Source of the DNA: JAKVBH01 sp049800955
GTDB taxonomy: Bacteria; Pseudomonadota; Alphaproteobacteria; Rhodobacterales; Rhodobacteraceae
Reading direction: 5' to 3'
Assembly: GCF_049800955.1 (NCBI RefSeq)
Contig: NZ_JBNAGA010000008.1
Location: 1-53,825 of the forward strand
Length of the DNA stretch: 53,825 bases
The stretch's first letter is position 1. Every line of letters begins with the position of its first letter. This document shows positions 45,301 through 52,567 of the stretch, piece by piece. The position numbers and the translations under genes are program-made. The notes below the pieces were generated by a model. It saw nothing but the letters and a program-made list of their open reading frames with translations, was not told the DNA's origin and ran no database searches.

Positions 45301-48300
45301 GCGAGCGGTGTCGGTAACCGATCCATTACTGAGCGGCTTTACCTGCGAAGCGGCAGTGCTTGCGCCGGGGGCAGAGCTTGTATGCACTGGCGACTATACT
45401 GTGCGCCAATCAGACATTGATGCCGGCACATTGCGCAATACGGCGCGCGTTGCCGCGATTGATCCGGCGGGCGATCCTGTCGGAACAAGCACTGTTCTTG
45501 ACATCCCGATGCCTGCGGCAAGCCCCGGTGTTTCATTGACGAAGACAGCAACACCGTCGCCCTTCGGCTCTGTGGGCAGCACGCTGAGCTATGTCTTCGC
45601 GGTTCAGAATACCGGGAACGTTACCTTGAGCGATCTCACAGTGACCGATCCGGTGGATGCGGATTTTTCCTGCAACATTGCTGTGCTTGAACCGGACGAG
45701 ACGACAAGTGTCTGCGCGTTCGATATCGTGGTGACGCAGGCCATGGTGGACGATGGTGAGTTCTCCAACACAGCATCGGTCAGCGGAGAGGATCCGTTTG
45801 GGACGCCCGTGACAGGCACAGACGGCATCACGACGCCTGGGCCGGATCGGACGGGTGGTCTTGAAGCAACGAAGATCGTGTTGCCGTCCGCAGGCGTGGC
45901 GGGCCAGCCCGTACGTTTTGAGGTGCTGGTCGCAAACACAGGTAACGTGACGCTTGATAATATCGTGCTGACAGATGTGATGACGCGCGCGGATTCCACG
46001 CCGATTACGCTCGATGCGCCCTTCGCGCTGATCGCTGCGTCAGATACCAACGGCAATGGTCTGCTCGATGTGGATGAGACATGGCGCTATCAGGCGGAAC
46101 GCACGCTCACGCAAGATGACGTCAACTCGGGTGGCATCTCGAACCAGGTCACTGTGGACGGACGCGAACCTGACGGGACGCCGGTGACAGATGTGTCTGA
46201 TGACGGCGATGACAGCGATGGTAACACCACTGACGATCCCACCATCTTCGACATGCCTTCGGCGCCCGCGCTCGATGTGGTGAAATCTGTAGAAGTGAGT
46301 GGCGCGATGATCGGCGATGAGACGGTCTTCCTGATTACGGCCACCAATGTCGGCAATGTGGATCTGACGGATCTTGTGGCCAATGACACGCTGAGCCGGG
46401 CGGATGGCTCGGTGATCGGTACGCCGCCGCCCACGCCCCGCACTGTCCCGGCCACGCTGTCTCCCGGTGATGCCGCGATTTGGGAAGTGCGCCACATCAT
46501 TACACAAGAAGATATCGATGCGGGTGGCTTGTCCAACACAGCAATCGTGACCGGCACTGATCCGGGCGGCGATAGCGTGGATGACGTGAGCCAGGACGCG
46601 GACCTGACAGATGGCAATACCTTCGACGATCCGACAATCCTGGAGATCACACCGGCGCCGCAGTTGGAAGTCATCAAGGAGTTCACCAGCGCCGGGTCGC
46701 TTGTCGGGGAGGAGGTGCTCTACAGCATTCGTGTCCGCAACTCCGGCAATGTGACTGTGACGGGCATCAGCATCGAAGATACGGTAACGACCTTCGCCGG
46801 AGAGGACACACGCTCTGCGACAGCGCAGTTTGTCTCTAATTCGGGCCCGTCACCGGAAGGCACCCTGATCCCGGACGAAACCGCCACATTCACCGTGGCC
46901 GTCCCGCTCTCGCTGCCTGATATTGACAGCGGCGGTCAGATCAACGTTGCAGTCGCGCGCGGGACGTCTTCTTCTGGCGCGCCCGTTGCGGATGTCTCGG
47001 ATGATGATGGCGTCGGGGCAGATGACCCGACACGCGCACCTGTTGCAGCCGTTCCCAGTTTTGACATCACCAAAACGGCGGGTGAGCCTGTCACGATCTT
47101 CCCGACAGTTGATCAGGTCAGCTTCGATATTGACGTCACCAATACTGGCAATCTGACCCAGACTGGCATTCAGGTCAGCGATGATCTGGTCGCTTTCCTC
47201 GCCCCGGCAACACTGCTGAATGACACCTATCCGGTGCAAGTCGTCGCCAGTGGCTTCACGGATGGCGTCGCGAACGTGGCCTATGATGGGGAAGCCGTGA
47301 CCGATTTGCTCAGTGGTAACCCAACGCTCGCGCCCGGTGAAACTGGTACGATCACGGTCACACTGACCTTCACAACCGGTTCCGGCGTGCCCGGCTCGCC
47401 CAACACCGCGTCCGTGATCTCGACGCAACTCGCTGTCCCCACGGAGGCGCAAGCGCCCGTTGATGTCAGTGATGCGGATGGCGATGGCGTTCCAGATCGT
47501 CTGGAAAGCCCCACCGAGGACCGGGACGGCGATGGCATTCCCGACCGCGAGGATTACGACCCGACAGGCTATTTCTACTGTGAAGAAGACGGCCGCATTT
47601 TGACGGGTGGTTTGATCTCCGTCTCAGGTGGCGGATTTACGCAAACCGGGGCAGGGACCTCCGGCCCGATCACGATTGTGCAAGGGGGCGCTGCGGGCTT
47701 CTTCCAGTTCCATGTGACTGCGCCAGGCACCTACACGCTCGGTTTGACATACCCGCCGCAAGGCCAGCCCTCTACGGATCGGACCACGCTTGGCACATTG
47801 GATGCCACGTCGCGACTGCCCGACAATCCTGCGTCCATCGGGTCTTCCGAGCGCGGCAGCACGGGTGTTTTGGCAGATAGAGCTGCGGCAGCCAATCCGT
47901 TCTATACGGTCTTCGAGTTTGAAGCGGGTGATCCCTTCATCATCAACAACAACATTCCGCTGCGGGCCTGTGGCGGTGCGCGCGATGTTGTCGCGTCCAA
48001 GACAGCAGATCGGACGACAGCTGTCTTTGGGGAGACGATCAACTATACGCTCACCTTCCGCAACGAAACGCTGAACAATTACGTCAATGCGCAGATCTTT
48101 GACCGCCTGCCATCCGGCCTGATTTATACGCCGAATTCTGCCGTCGTTGACGGGACCCGTCAGGAGCCCAATCAAAATGGCGCTACGCTGGATTGGACCG
48201 TGACCCTGCCACCCTCAGCCAGCATCACGGTGACCTATTCGGCCCGCGTCGCGCAATCGGGCAACTTCGGCCCGCAGGAAAACCGAACCTGGATGACAGA

Positions 48301-49033
48301 TGCATTCGGTCGGACCCTGTCCAACGTGGCGAGCGCCACGGTATCGATCGTGCCGGAACATGTGTTCGATTGCTCGGACGTGATTGGCAAGGTCTTTGAT
48401 GATCGCAATTCCAATGGCTATCAGGATGGCCCCGACAATCTGACCCTCGTGCCAGATGACAATATCTCTGGCGGCAAAGGAAAGCTGTTGCCAAGCCAGC
48501 CGCGCGAGATCAACGTGACGGAGCCCGGCATCGCGGGCGTGCGTTTGGTCACGCCCGATGGCACATTGATCACCACCGATCAGTTTGGCCGGTTCTCGGT
48601 GCCTTGTGCGGCATTGCCGAAGAAAATCGGTTCCAACTTCCAGCTCAAGCTCGACACGCGAACCCTGCCAACGGGGTACCGTGTCACGACAGAGAACCCG
48701 CGCAATATTCGTCTGACGGCCGGTAAAATGGCCAAGATGAACTTCGGTGCGTCTTTGAGCCGTGTGGTCAATATCGATCTCTCCGCCGCGGCTTTCGCCG
48801 CCAATGAGGCCGCGCTGACGCCCTCATTGACGCAGGCGATCAGAGGGCTTGTGGGTCAGATCAAGGATCAACCGACAACCTTGCGGCTGACCTATGGTCT
48901 GGCCTCTGGAGAGGATGCCTCGGATGGTCGCGCGCGGCTGCGCGCCGTTGAAAAGGCCTTGCAACGCGCGTGGCGGGGACAAGGCAATTATAAATTGATC
49001 GTCGAGAAGACGGTCACGCGTGCGTCGCGGTAG
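36347..49033 (+). CDS. Giant secreted surface protein with about 29 DUF11/DUF7507-type Ig-like repeats
   Basis: 4,228 residues. The signal peptide is followed by a cut near ALAMPASA. Residues about 30-235 form a unique N-terminal domain. From about 236 to 3705 I count 29 repeats of about 105-140 residues with the pattern KxA...VGDTITYTFTVTNTGNVTL...DP...TVTQADID.G...NTATA, as in DUF7507/DUF11 proteins. Twenty-two repeats carry a conserved cysteine pair; seven (18-20 and 26-29) do not. Then come a DxDGDGxxD calcium-type linker (about 3710-3742), a further DUF11 domain (about 3880-4005), an SdrD B-like domain (VIGKVFDDRNSNGYQDG, about 4008-4140) and a short OmpA-like end (about 4145-4228). It was probably exported and displayed at the cell surface as an extended stalk. 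Start: ATG 36347 or GTG 36344. The beta-barrel gene follows 10 bp downstream. Confidence 0.88.
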   Translation: MRSFGNRAGRAQVRLAHLLVKSWFVLLALAMPASATDFTMTVPGTSIRLPDDYPEAGGVAFVLEGVNGNLYYQFSDPTGAFRGFQQNGQPSRFRGNPFTINDPVELNCGFSDCSTYFGGGLARVHIRFTAYDGDTQPGGFDENDISLILNGTNVGSWSGLTTEATNTSGTTSFGFGTGFGNNTFDTGWFTTTNGALLNNILTTGQTTTQVLDDDPNDNYWDFRRGPTLTNPDIVTVAPGYTLDKTADGGVTSFSAVGDTVDYTYVVTNIGSVPIRQLSLVDDKIASVSCDKTVIQDTNPGGVADFATCTGTYTITQEDIDRGTLTNIAIAEGVPDFGTLGALRDEVTLAGPAAAPALFFEKTSSLTEFGNAGTSVPYSFFFRNDGNVTLSNVQINDPLLPGLVCNVPDLEPDDTFTCTGSYTVQQSDVDDYAADTANTLDNTATVNATPARGPPVSETSSVSLPAATVAPAMGFEKEALASNFDEAGDIISYRFTITNEGNVTFPAPPVVNDPSVGAVSCPGGPIAPNNSIICSASYTVTQDDIDLGEFENTATATITVAGVNLSETDSVTVPAVRTTGLEMVKRLAAASPTSFDAPGIGLLYEYDLTNTGNVRLLTPSVSDDKVTVSCAATEILPGQTVTCTSANYSTVQSDVNQGGVTNIATASATEAGPTANIISSDPQSLTVPSVQNPAISLVKTAPVVTAPDFQVGQTITYTFDVTNTGNVRIASGTIGVDEITITDDKIGTFTCFATPLNRGQTQSCTADYVLTNDDIVAGTVINTATASAGTTDSPQVTAQVSPNLSPGVTVAKVANTASVSATTDSISYTFTVTNSGDTQILLPDQPITINDALLTGVADCSSQPATLNPGDSFTCSGVRNGITQDELDAGQVDNMATASFPFTNGSVTITVTSDEDTATVPVVAAPGMIFSKTGPATFNVGETLTYTFSVQNTGNVTLVRVPVTDPLIPGLSCVLSDIAPGTTQSCTGGYAVTQADVDAETIVNTATATPEPSQGTLAPDTDGHTTNLLPGAGTKSASISKTADRASIAAVGEQVTYSFAVQNTGTQTLSNLAVTDPLVPGFSCAIPSLAPGVTDTSCSVIYTVTQADIDRGEIENTATVDSAEIAPATGTETIDGPARNPELSFDKIASGGYTAAGDTVDFVFRVQNSGNVTLTNVIVTDTFFSPTFTCTIPSLAPGAVDNTSCTTSYTVLQSNVDDGSFTNTAQVSGTGPTGAGDPTPVTDTEVVSGPAENASLSVDKVSTDGSFAGDGDSEVYNFTVTNTGNVTLSNLTLTDADLGFSCPLPDLLPGASTTQCADASPLQATKTFDQGDVDALRYTNTVSVTGESDSQGTAVSATDEETVTGPAQVVDLLIDKSTAFAGTVDAVGQTIDYSYEVTNNGNITLTAAISVSDDKISSVTCPALPLGGLLPGDSITCIGTYTVEQADLDTGSVTNIASATITQPVVPVNPGDTGFVTETSPTDSVTVGADQMPDLRIAKRVKPGTTSSYAAEGDVVTFEYTVTNIGNVTTTDPITVEDDQIAGTLTCSAAPLPPNGSVICEQDWVADQADINAGSVTNIATGNTLYDGVLVTSDPRSVTVNAVQTPSLAINKTFISTDAPGFFNEGDELTYEIVVTNDGNVTVDAPITLTDSLTTPVCPPVAGGVLDPGDTLTCSATHIVTANDIALGAATNVVFATGTFDGTPVQSPSDDAIYPVDAQPALSLVKTPVAGTSDFSAVGETIIYDYAVTNSGNVGLVEAITIEDDVIGTIACRPGGTALPSGDTFTCQGSYVVTQADLDRGFITNNATAQTTFGSGADVTDVVSPNADATVPAAENEALDVVKEMTSNTTPVVGSILPYRIVATNSGNQTLSGVSIEDPLIPVLTCEVVPAVGPVVPAPVNVVLAPNDALRCTGNYTVTQADIDAQEIVNTATANGTDPQGETVDGTATNTQAVTPPVTTMNVLKEIVPAPILGTDPAFSQPGQQITFRVTVTNTGNITLQTATITDDRTVVPTSCTVGPIAPGASDNSCEFTYTVTQADVDVLNTDGTSFFGGFTNIARVSAVPNNPDLPVIEEEDDVFVRGPEREPGISLVKDTAATGFSSLGEIITYTFTIGNTGNVTLTEAPEIVDDKIGTFTCAGFPNGGLAPLAFYTCSADYAVTQADLDAGFVTNVATADSSEVDPATDTATVTGTETPALVLTKSAQPSGNVPAGTEVIYTYTVENTGNQTLTNVAVTDQHTGSGGTVALTVSGDALEFDAAPTGDSTDASANGVWDELRPGDIARFTASYTVTQEDVDTQTTLSNTATVTANPPGAAPPETDQTTVTVTPEVQAPELTAIKLVDATGLSTPPELGETIGFDISVENTGNQTLRSITLADTLRRVDGTIVPIATPDFTGGDTGIAGALEVGETWTYRATHVITQEDLDAGGLTNQVVARARAPDGTFVQDASDDGVDGNGSDNPTPIDLPAEPGIETTKTVASGVAEVGELVTFEVTVQNTGNVTLTDVNVSDDLRRVDGIDISPDPAAIFNGADAGSGQGTLLPDETATYVVTYRLTQEDVDAGGLSNTATGQGTPPGGAPETDVSDNGNDTDGNTTDDPTVFEVPADPAVTLTKALDPDGLQSFDAVGDVLTYLFTIENTGNVTLTGTPVVTDPLITDAGEAITCDALPSEGLAPEGTIECRGSYEVTQEDLDRGQIDNSATASIGTTATEDPATNSVPATQLPALELVKNAPSIEAEDFVTGLEVTYEFVVTNTGNVTITEPITIVDVLIPADDITCPAFPAEGIAPDGTYTCTGAYTVTADAVDLGAVTNVAYATDGTTESPRDSATIPNDGIPSLSIEKEADVSNVANVDDEIAYTFTVTNSGTRAFAAPVVVQDTILGPITCFTPSVDDPDFVAGEEITCSGTYRVTQEDLDRGEVLNEAYAETDFGADDTPVLSDPDSVTTPVNRNALLSLNKSAATLPVTAVDQVLTYTITARNDGNQTLRAVSVTDPLLSGFTCEAAVLAPGAELVCTGDYTVRQSDIDAGTLRNTARVAAIDPAGDPVGTSTVLDIPMPAASPGVSLTKTATPSPFGSVGSTLSYVFAVQNTGNVTLSDLTVTDPVDADFSCNIAVLEPDETTSVCAFDIVVTQAMVDDGEFSNTASVSGEDPFGTPVTGTDGITTPGPDRTGGLEATKIVLPSAGVAGQPVRFEVLVANTGNVTLDNIVLTDVMTRADSTPITLDAPFALIAASDTNGNGLLDVDETWRYQAERTLTQDDVNSGGISNQVTVDGREPDGTPVTDVSDDGDDSDGNTTDDPTIFDMPSAPALDVVKSVEVSGAMIGDETVFLITATNVGNVDLTDLVANDTLSRADGSVIGTPPPTPRTVPATLSPGDAAIWEVRHIITQEDIDAGGLSNTAIVTGTDPGGDSVDDVSQDADLTDGNTFDDPTILEITPAPQLEVIKEFTSAGSLVGEEVLYSIRVRNSGNVTVTGISIEDTVTTFAGEDTRSATAQFVSNSGPSPEGTLIPDETATFTVAVPLSLPDIDSGGQINVAVARGTSSSGAPVADVSDDDGVGADDPTRAPVAAVPSFDITKTAGEPVTIFPTVDQVSFDIDVTNTGNLTQTGIQVSDDLVAFLAPATLLNDTYPVQVVASGFTDGVANVAYDGEAVTDLLSGNPTLAPGETGTITVTLTFTTGSGVPGSPNTASVISTQLAVPTEAQAPVDVSDADGDGVPDRLESPTEDRDGDGIPDREDYDPTGYFYCEEDGRILTGGLISVSGGGFTQTGAGTSGPITIVQGGAAGFFQFHVTAPGTYTLGLTYPPQGQPSTDRTTLGTLDATSRLPDNPASIGSSERGSTGVLADRAAAANPFYTVFEFEAGDPFIINNNIPLRACGGARDVVASKTADRTTAVFGETINYTLTFRNETLNNYVNAQIFDRLPSGLIYTPNSAVVDGTRQEPNQNGATLDWTVTLPPSASITVTYSARVAQSGNFGPQENRTWMTDAFGRTLSNVASATVSIVPEHVFDCSDVIGKVFDDRNSNGYQDGPDNLTLVPDDNISGGKGKLLPSQPREINVTEPGIAGVRLVTPDGTLITTDQFGRFSVPCAALPKKIGSNFQLKLDTRTLPTGYRVTTENPRNIRLTAGKMAKMNFGASLSRVVNIDLSAAAFAANEAALTPSLTQAIRGLVGQIKDQPTTLRLTYGLASGEDASDGRARLRAVEKALQRAWRGQGNYKLIVEKTVTRASR
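37055..47570 (+). repeat. Tandem protein-level repeat array inside the giant gene
   Basis: About 29 consecutive coding repeats of roughly 320-420 bp. Similarity is clear in protein (TNTGNVTL and YTVTQADI words recur), but the DNA words differ in synonymous positions, so the array is old rather than a recent copy-number expansion. Repeats 18-20 (about 42928-44160) and 26-29 (about 45850-47570) form a longer, cysteine-free subclass, several ending with DVSDDGDD...GNTTDDPT-type acidic linkers. Confidence 0.85.
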
Positions 49034-49043
49034 GGGTGTGGAT

Positions 49044-52000
49044 ATGTTTGTAGTGACCCGCAAATCAGCGCTTATCAGCACGGTGTCTGCTGTTGCGCTT
49101 GTCTTGAGCCTGCCTGCCATGGCGCAAGATGTTGTCTCCTTGCCGGTAGGCGAGAACACGGAACCAGTCGGTGATGTGATCGCTTCTGGTGCAGGCTTCA
49201 CCATTTCCATTCCGGGTGAGGCTGTGGGGCAGGCGCCGGCGCGCGTCAAACCGCGCGTTGCGGCACGTATCGCTGATCGCAAGCTCGCGTCTTCCGATAT
49301 TCAGGTCACGTTCGATGGTCTTGGCGCAAAGCCCCGGCTGGATGCTCTGTTGCTGAACGATGCTGCGCCTTTGGCGGGGCAGGTGGCCCGCGTTCAAAGC
49401 CAGCTCAACTACCCCGCTTTTGTCACGCGTGGCGAAATGCGTGTGTTGGATATGGATGCGACCGGCGGTCCGAAACTGCTCTCGGTGCAAGACGTTGCCC
49501 CGGGGCAAGTGGCTGCCATCACTGTGCCGGAAGGCAATGAGATTGTTGTCGTGCACAGGGTCTATGACGCGCAAGGGCGGTTTGATGAGACAGTGCCGAT
49601 TTCTCTGAAGTCGCGCGGGTCAGCGCCGGTTGCGGATGGTGATGGTGGCGCTGTCGAGGAAGGCACAACCCGTTTTGCGCGCCGGTCCATTCCGGTGCAT
49701 GGCGGTGCTGTGACGGTTCGCGGGTCCAATGTGCCGGGAGGGCGGACCGTGCGCACTCTTGGTGAGCCGGTCACGCCAGCGCCAGATGGCTCGTTTGTCC
49801 TGCAACGTATCTTGCCTCCGGGCGAACAGGCGGTGCGCGTCGAGGGGCCAAATGGCGGCTTCATTGAGCGTATCGTCACGATTCCGCGCAGTGATTGGTT
49901 TGGCACAGGTACGGTCGATCTGACCTTCGGCAAACGTTTGGGCGATCGGCGCACACCGTCAGGGGAGCGTCTGGACGAGACCTATTCCTACGGTCGGATC
50001 GCGGGTTATGCCAAGGGGCGGACCGCCAATGGCTGGACGCTGACGGGCAGTGTCGACACGCAGGAAACCGATCTCGAAGACATCTTCTCGGATCTCGACA
50101 AGCGCGATGCACAAGATGTGCTTTTGCGGATGGCCCGGGAAGAAGCCTATCCGACCTATGGTGATGACAGCACGATTGAGGACGGCGCGCCGACAGATGG
50201 GAAGTTCTACCTCAAGGCCGAGCGCGATGGATCGCATCTGCTTTGGGGAAACTACAAAGCAACGGTCACTGGCAGCCATTACTTGCGCAATGAACGGCAG
50301 CTCTATGGTTTCCAAGGTGTCTACCAGTCGCCGCAACAAACCAGCCGCGGGCAATCGCGGGTCCGGGCGGAAGTCTATGCGGCCAGCCCTGAACGTTTGC
50401 CCGGCCGGGAGATTTTCCGAGGCACGGGTGGTTCGGTCTATTTCCTCGAACGGCAAGACATCTCGGTCGGCTCCGAGACGATAACGGTTGAGCTGCGTGA
50501 TCGCGACACAGGACGGGTGATCGAGACGCGCACGCTGATTGAGGGCCGTGATTACGACGTCAACTACATTCAGGGCATCATCACTCTGCGTTCTCCTTTG
50601 ACGGGCAGTATCGGCGGGGGCGGAGTTGTCACTGAGCCGGGCGGCGACATTGATGTGCGCTTGATTGCACAATACGAGTTCAGCCCGGTTGCGGGCGACG
50701 TTGACGGGATGAGCACCGGTGGCCGGCTCGAAGCCTGGGTCACGGATGAATTGCGCCTCGGCGTAACCGCGATGCAGGAAAACACCGATGTCGCGGATCA
50801 GTTGGCCAAAGGTGTGGACGTGCGCTGGGAACGCAGTTCGCGGACCTGGGTCGAGCTTGAATACGCCGAGACCGAGGGCCCGGGGTTTGGCTCCTCCAGC
50901 TCACCCAACGGGGGTTTGATCATTACATCCAATGGCACGGCGGGGCGCGATGGCGAGACGGGCGAAGCCTGGCGCTTTGCCACCCAGATCGATTTGGCAG
51001 ATGTGGGCGTCGCCACGCCGGGCACGATTTCGGCCTATTGGGAAAAGCGCAGCGAAGACTTTGCCACGCTGGATCATGCCACGACGGATGATGAAGAGCT
51101 TTGGGGCATCTCGACAGATCTGGAGCTGACGGAGCGGCTGCGCATGCGGCTGTCTTACGACGATTATGAGAGTGACAGTGGCAAGGTCGTGCGCGAAGGT
51201 GGTGTAGAGCTGAGCTACGCCGCCACGGACCGCGTGACCTATGACGTGGGCCTCGAACATGTTGAGCGCAAGAATGCGGGAGGCGACAAGCGCGATGGTT
51301 CGCGGACCGATCTCGCGCTGCGCGCCACCGTGACGGAAAACGAAAATCTATCATGGTATCTCTTTGGCCAAGGCACGTTGCAGCGCACGGGCGATATTCG
51401 GCGCAATGATCGGGTCGGGGCCGGTGTGCGCTACCGTTTTGCCGAGAACTGGACTTTCGAGGGCGAGCTCTCCGAAGGAACGCTGGGGACTGCGGGCGAA
51501 GCCTTGTTGACCTATCAAAGCGACGGATATGACAGCGCCTATGTTGGCTACCGTCTCGAGCCCGGCAGGGATTTCACCGGGGTCACACTCAACGGTCGCG
51601 ACCGGGGATCTTTCGTGGCTGGCGGTAAGCGGCGGATATCCGACAATGTCGATATGTTTGGTGAAAACACATATGATCTCTTCGGGCGTCATACCTCTTT
51701 GACGAGCGCCTACGGTGTTGATTACCGCGCAACCGAGCGGTTGACGTTCTCGACCTCATTTGAGGTCGGTCGTGTGCGCGACGGGGATGATGATTTCGAT
51801 CGCAACGCGGTATCGGTGGGCGTCTCCTACGACGATGGCGAAGCGCTGCAAGCCCGGGCCCGGTTGGAATACCGATTGGATCAGGGCGATCTGCGCGGGT
51901 CCAATCGGGATGTCGAGAGTGTGCTTTTCTCTACCAATGCGCGCTACCAGATCGATGATGGCCAGCGTCTGCTGTTCAGCTATGAAATCTCTGACACCGA

Positions 52001-52541
52001 TGCCGCAAACAGTTCTCTGCCAAATGGCACCTATGTCGATGCCTCGGTGGGGTATGCGTTGCGTCCAGTGCTGGATGACAAGCTGAACGTGTTGTTCAAA
52101 TACCGTTACCTCTACGACATGGTTGGCCAGGAAGTGGATGGTGCAGACGTGCGCGGCCCGCGGCAGGAGAGCCATGTGCTCTCTTTGGACGCCGATTATG
52201 ATCTCAACCAGCAATGGACCTTGGGCGGCAAAATCGGTGGTCGGGCCAGCAATTCTGCACCTGATGAAGACACGGATCTGGCGCAAAATGATGCGTGGCT
52301 CGGTGTTTTGAACGCACGGTATCACGTGACCCATAAATGGGACCTGCTTGGCGAAGTGCGTCATCTGGAGGCTGTTCAGGCGGAGATCTCGGAAACGAGT
52401 TTCCTGGGCGCTGCCTATCGGCATGTTGGCAATAATTTCAAAGTGGGCGTGGGCTACAACTTTGGCACGTTTTCAGATGACCTGACCGATCTGACCTATG
52501 ACGACGAAGGCGCTTTCATCAATCTGATCGCCAAATTCTAA
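49044..52541 (+). CDS. Outer-membrane beta-barrel protein, partner of the giant surface protein
   Basis: 1,165 residues. The signal peptide MFVVTRKSALISTVSAVALVLSLPAMA is cut before QDVVSLPVG. Residues about 30-310 look like periplasmic beta-sandwich domains (VTVRGSNVPGGRTVRTLGEPV; a conserved-looking SIPVHGGAV). A middle block FRGTGGSVYFLERQDISVGSETITVELRDRDTG resembles segments in large outer-membrane proteins that accompany DUF11 proteins. From about 330 to the end the chain alternates polar and hydrophobic residues with many Tyr/Arg strands (LSYDDYESD, VGYRLEPGRDF), ending in LIAKF, a terminal Phe as recognised by the BAM complex. There are no POTRA or TonB-plug motifs that I can see. Start: ATG 49044, 10 bp after the giant gene; a GTG at 49020 would overlap it and spoil the signal. 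Confidence 0.82.
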   Translation: MFVVTRKSALISTVSAVALVLSLPAMAQDVVSLPVGENTEPVGDVIASGAGFTISIPGEAVGQAPARVKPRVAARIADRKLASSDIQVTFDGLGAKPRLDALLLNDAAPLAGQVARVQSQLNYPAFVTRGEMRVLDMDATGGPKLLSVQDVAPGQVAAITVPEGNEIVVVHRVYDAQGRFDETVPISLKSRGSAPVADGDGGAVEEGTTRFARRSIPVHGGAVTVRGSNVPGGRTVRTLGEPVTPAPDGSFVLQRILPPGEQAVRVEGPNGGFIERIVTIPRSDWFGTGTVDLTFGKRLGDRRTPSGERLDETYSYGRIAGYAKGRTANGWTLTGSVDTQETDLEDIFSDLDKRDAQDVLLRMAREEAYPTYGDDSTIEDGAPTDGKFYLKAERDGSHLLWGNYKATVTGSHYLRNERQLYGFQGVYQSPQQTSRGQSRVRAEVYAASPERLPGREIFRGTGGSVYFLERQDISVGSETITVELRDRDTGRVIETRTLIEGRDYDVNYIQGIITLRSPLTGSIGGGGVVTEPGGDIDVRLIAQYEFSPVAGDVDGMSTGGRLEAWVTDELRLGVTAMQENTDVADQLAKGVDVRWERSSRTWVELEYAETEGPGFGSSSSPNGGLIITSNGTAGRDGETGEAWRFATQIDLADVGVATPGTISAYWEKRSEDFATLDHATTDDEELWGISTDLELTERLRMRLSYDDYESDSGKVVREGGVELSYAATDRVTYDVGLEHVERKNAGGDKRDGSRTDLALRATVTENENLSWYLFGQGTLQRTGDIRRNDRVGAGVRYRFAENWTFEGELSEGTLGTAGEALLTYQSDGYDSAYVGYRLEPGRDFTGVTLNGRDRGSFVAGGKRRISDNVDMFGENTYDLFGRHTSLTSAYGVDYRATERLTFSTSFEVGRVRDGDDDFDRNAVSVGVSYDDGEALQARARLEYRLDQGDLRGSNRDVESVLFSTNARYQIDDGQRLLFSYEISDTDAANSSLPNGTYVDASVGYALRPVLDDKLNVLFKYRYLYDMVGQEVDGADVRGPRQESHVLSLDADYDLNQQWTLGGKIGGRASNSAPDEDTDLAQNDAWLGVLNARYHVTHKWDLLGEVRHLEAVQAEISETSFLGAAYRHVGNNFKVGVGYNFGTFSDDLTDLTYDDEGAFINLIAKF

Positions 52542-52545
52542 GGCA

Positions 52546-52567
52546 GTGCCTGCCCTCACGCAGGCAC
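52546..52567. terminator. Bidirectional terminator between the barrel and sugar kinase genes
   Basis: GTGCCTGC (52546-52553) pairs with GCAGGCAC (52560-52567) in a perfect 8-bp stem with a six-base loop. It lies in the 14-bp gap between the two convergent genes and overlaps the last codons of the kinase gene. Confidence 0.65.

Noticed and set aside
37055..47570. CRISPR-like or recent tandem duplication reading of the repeat block
   Set aside because: Repeats are protein-coding, several hundred bases long and diverged in DNA; there are no short identical repeats with unique spacers.
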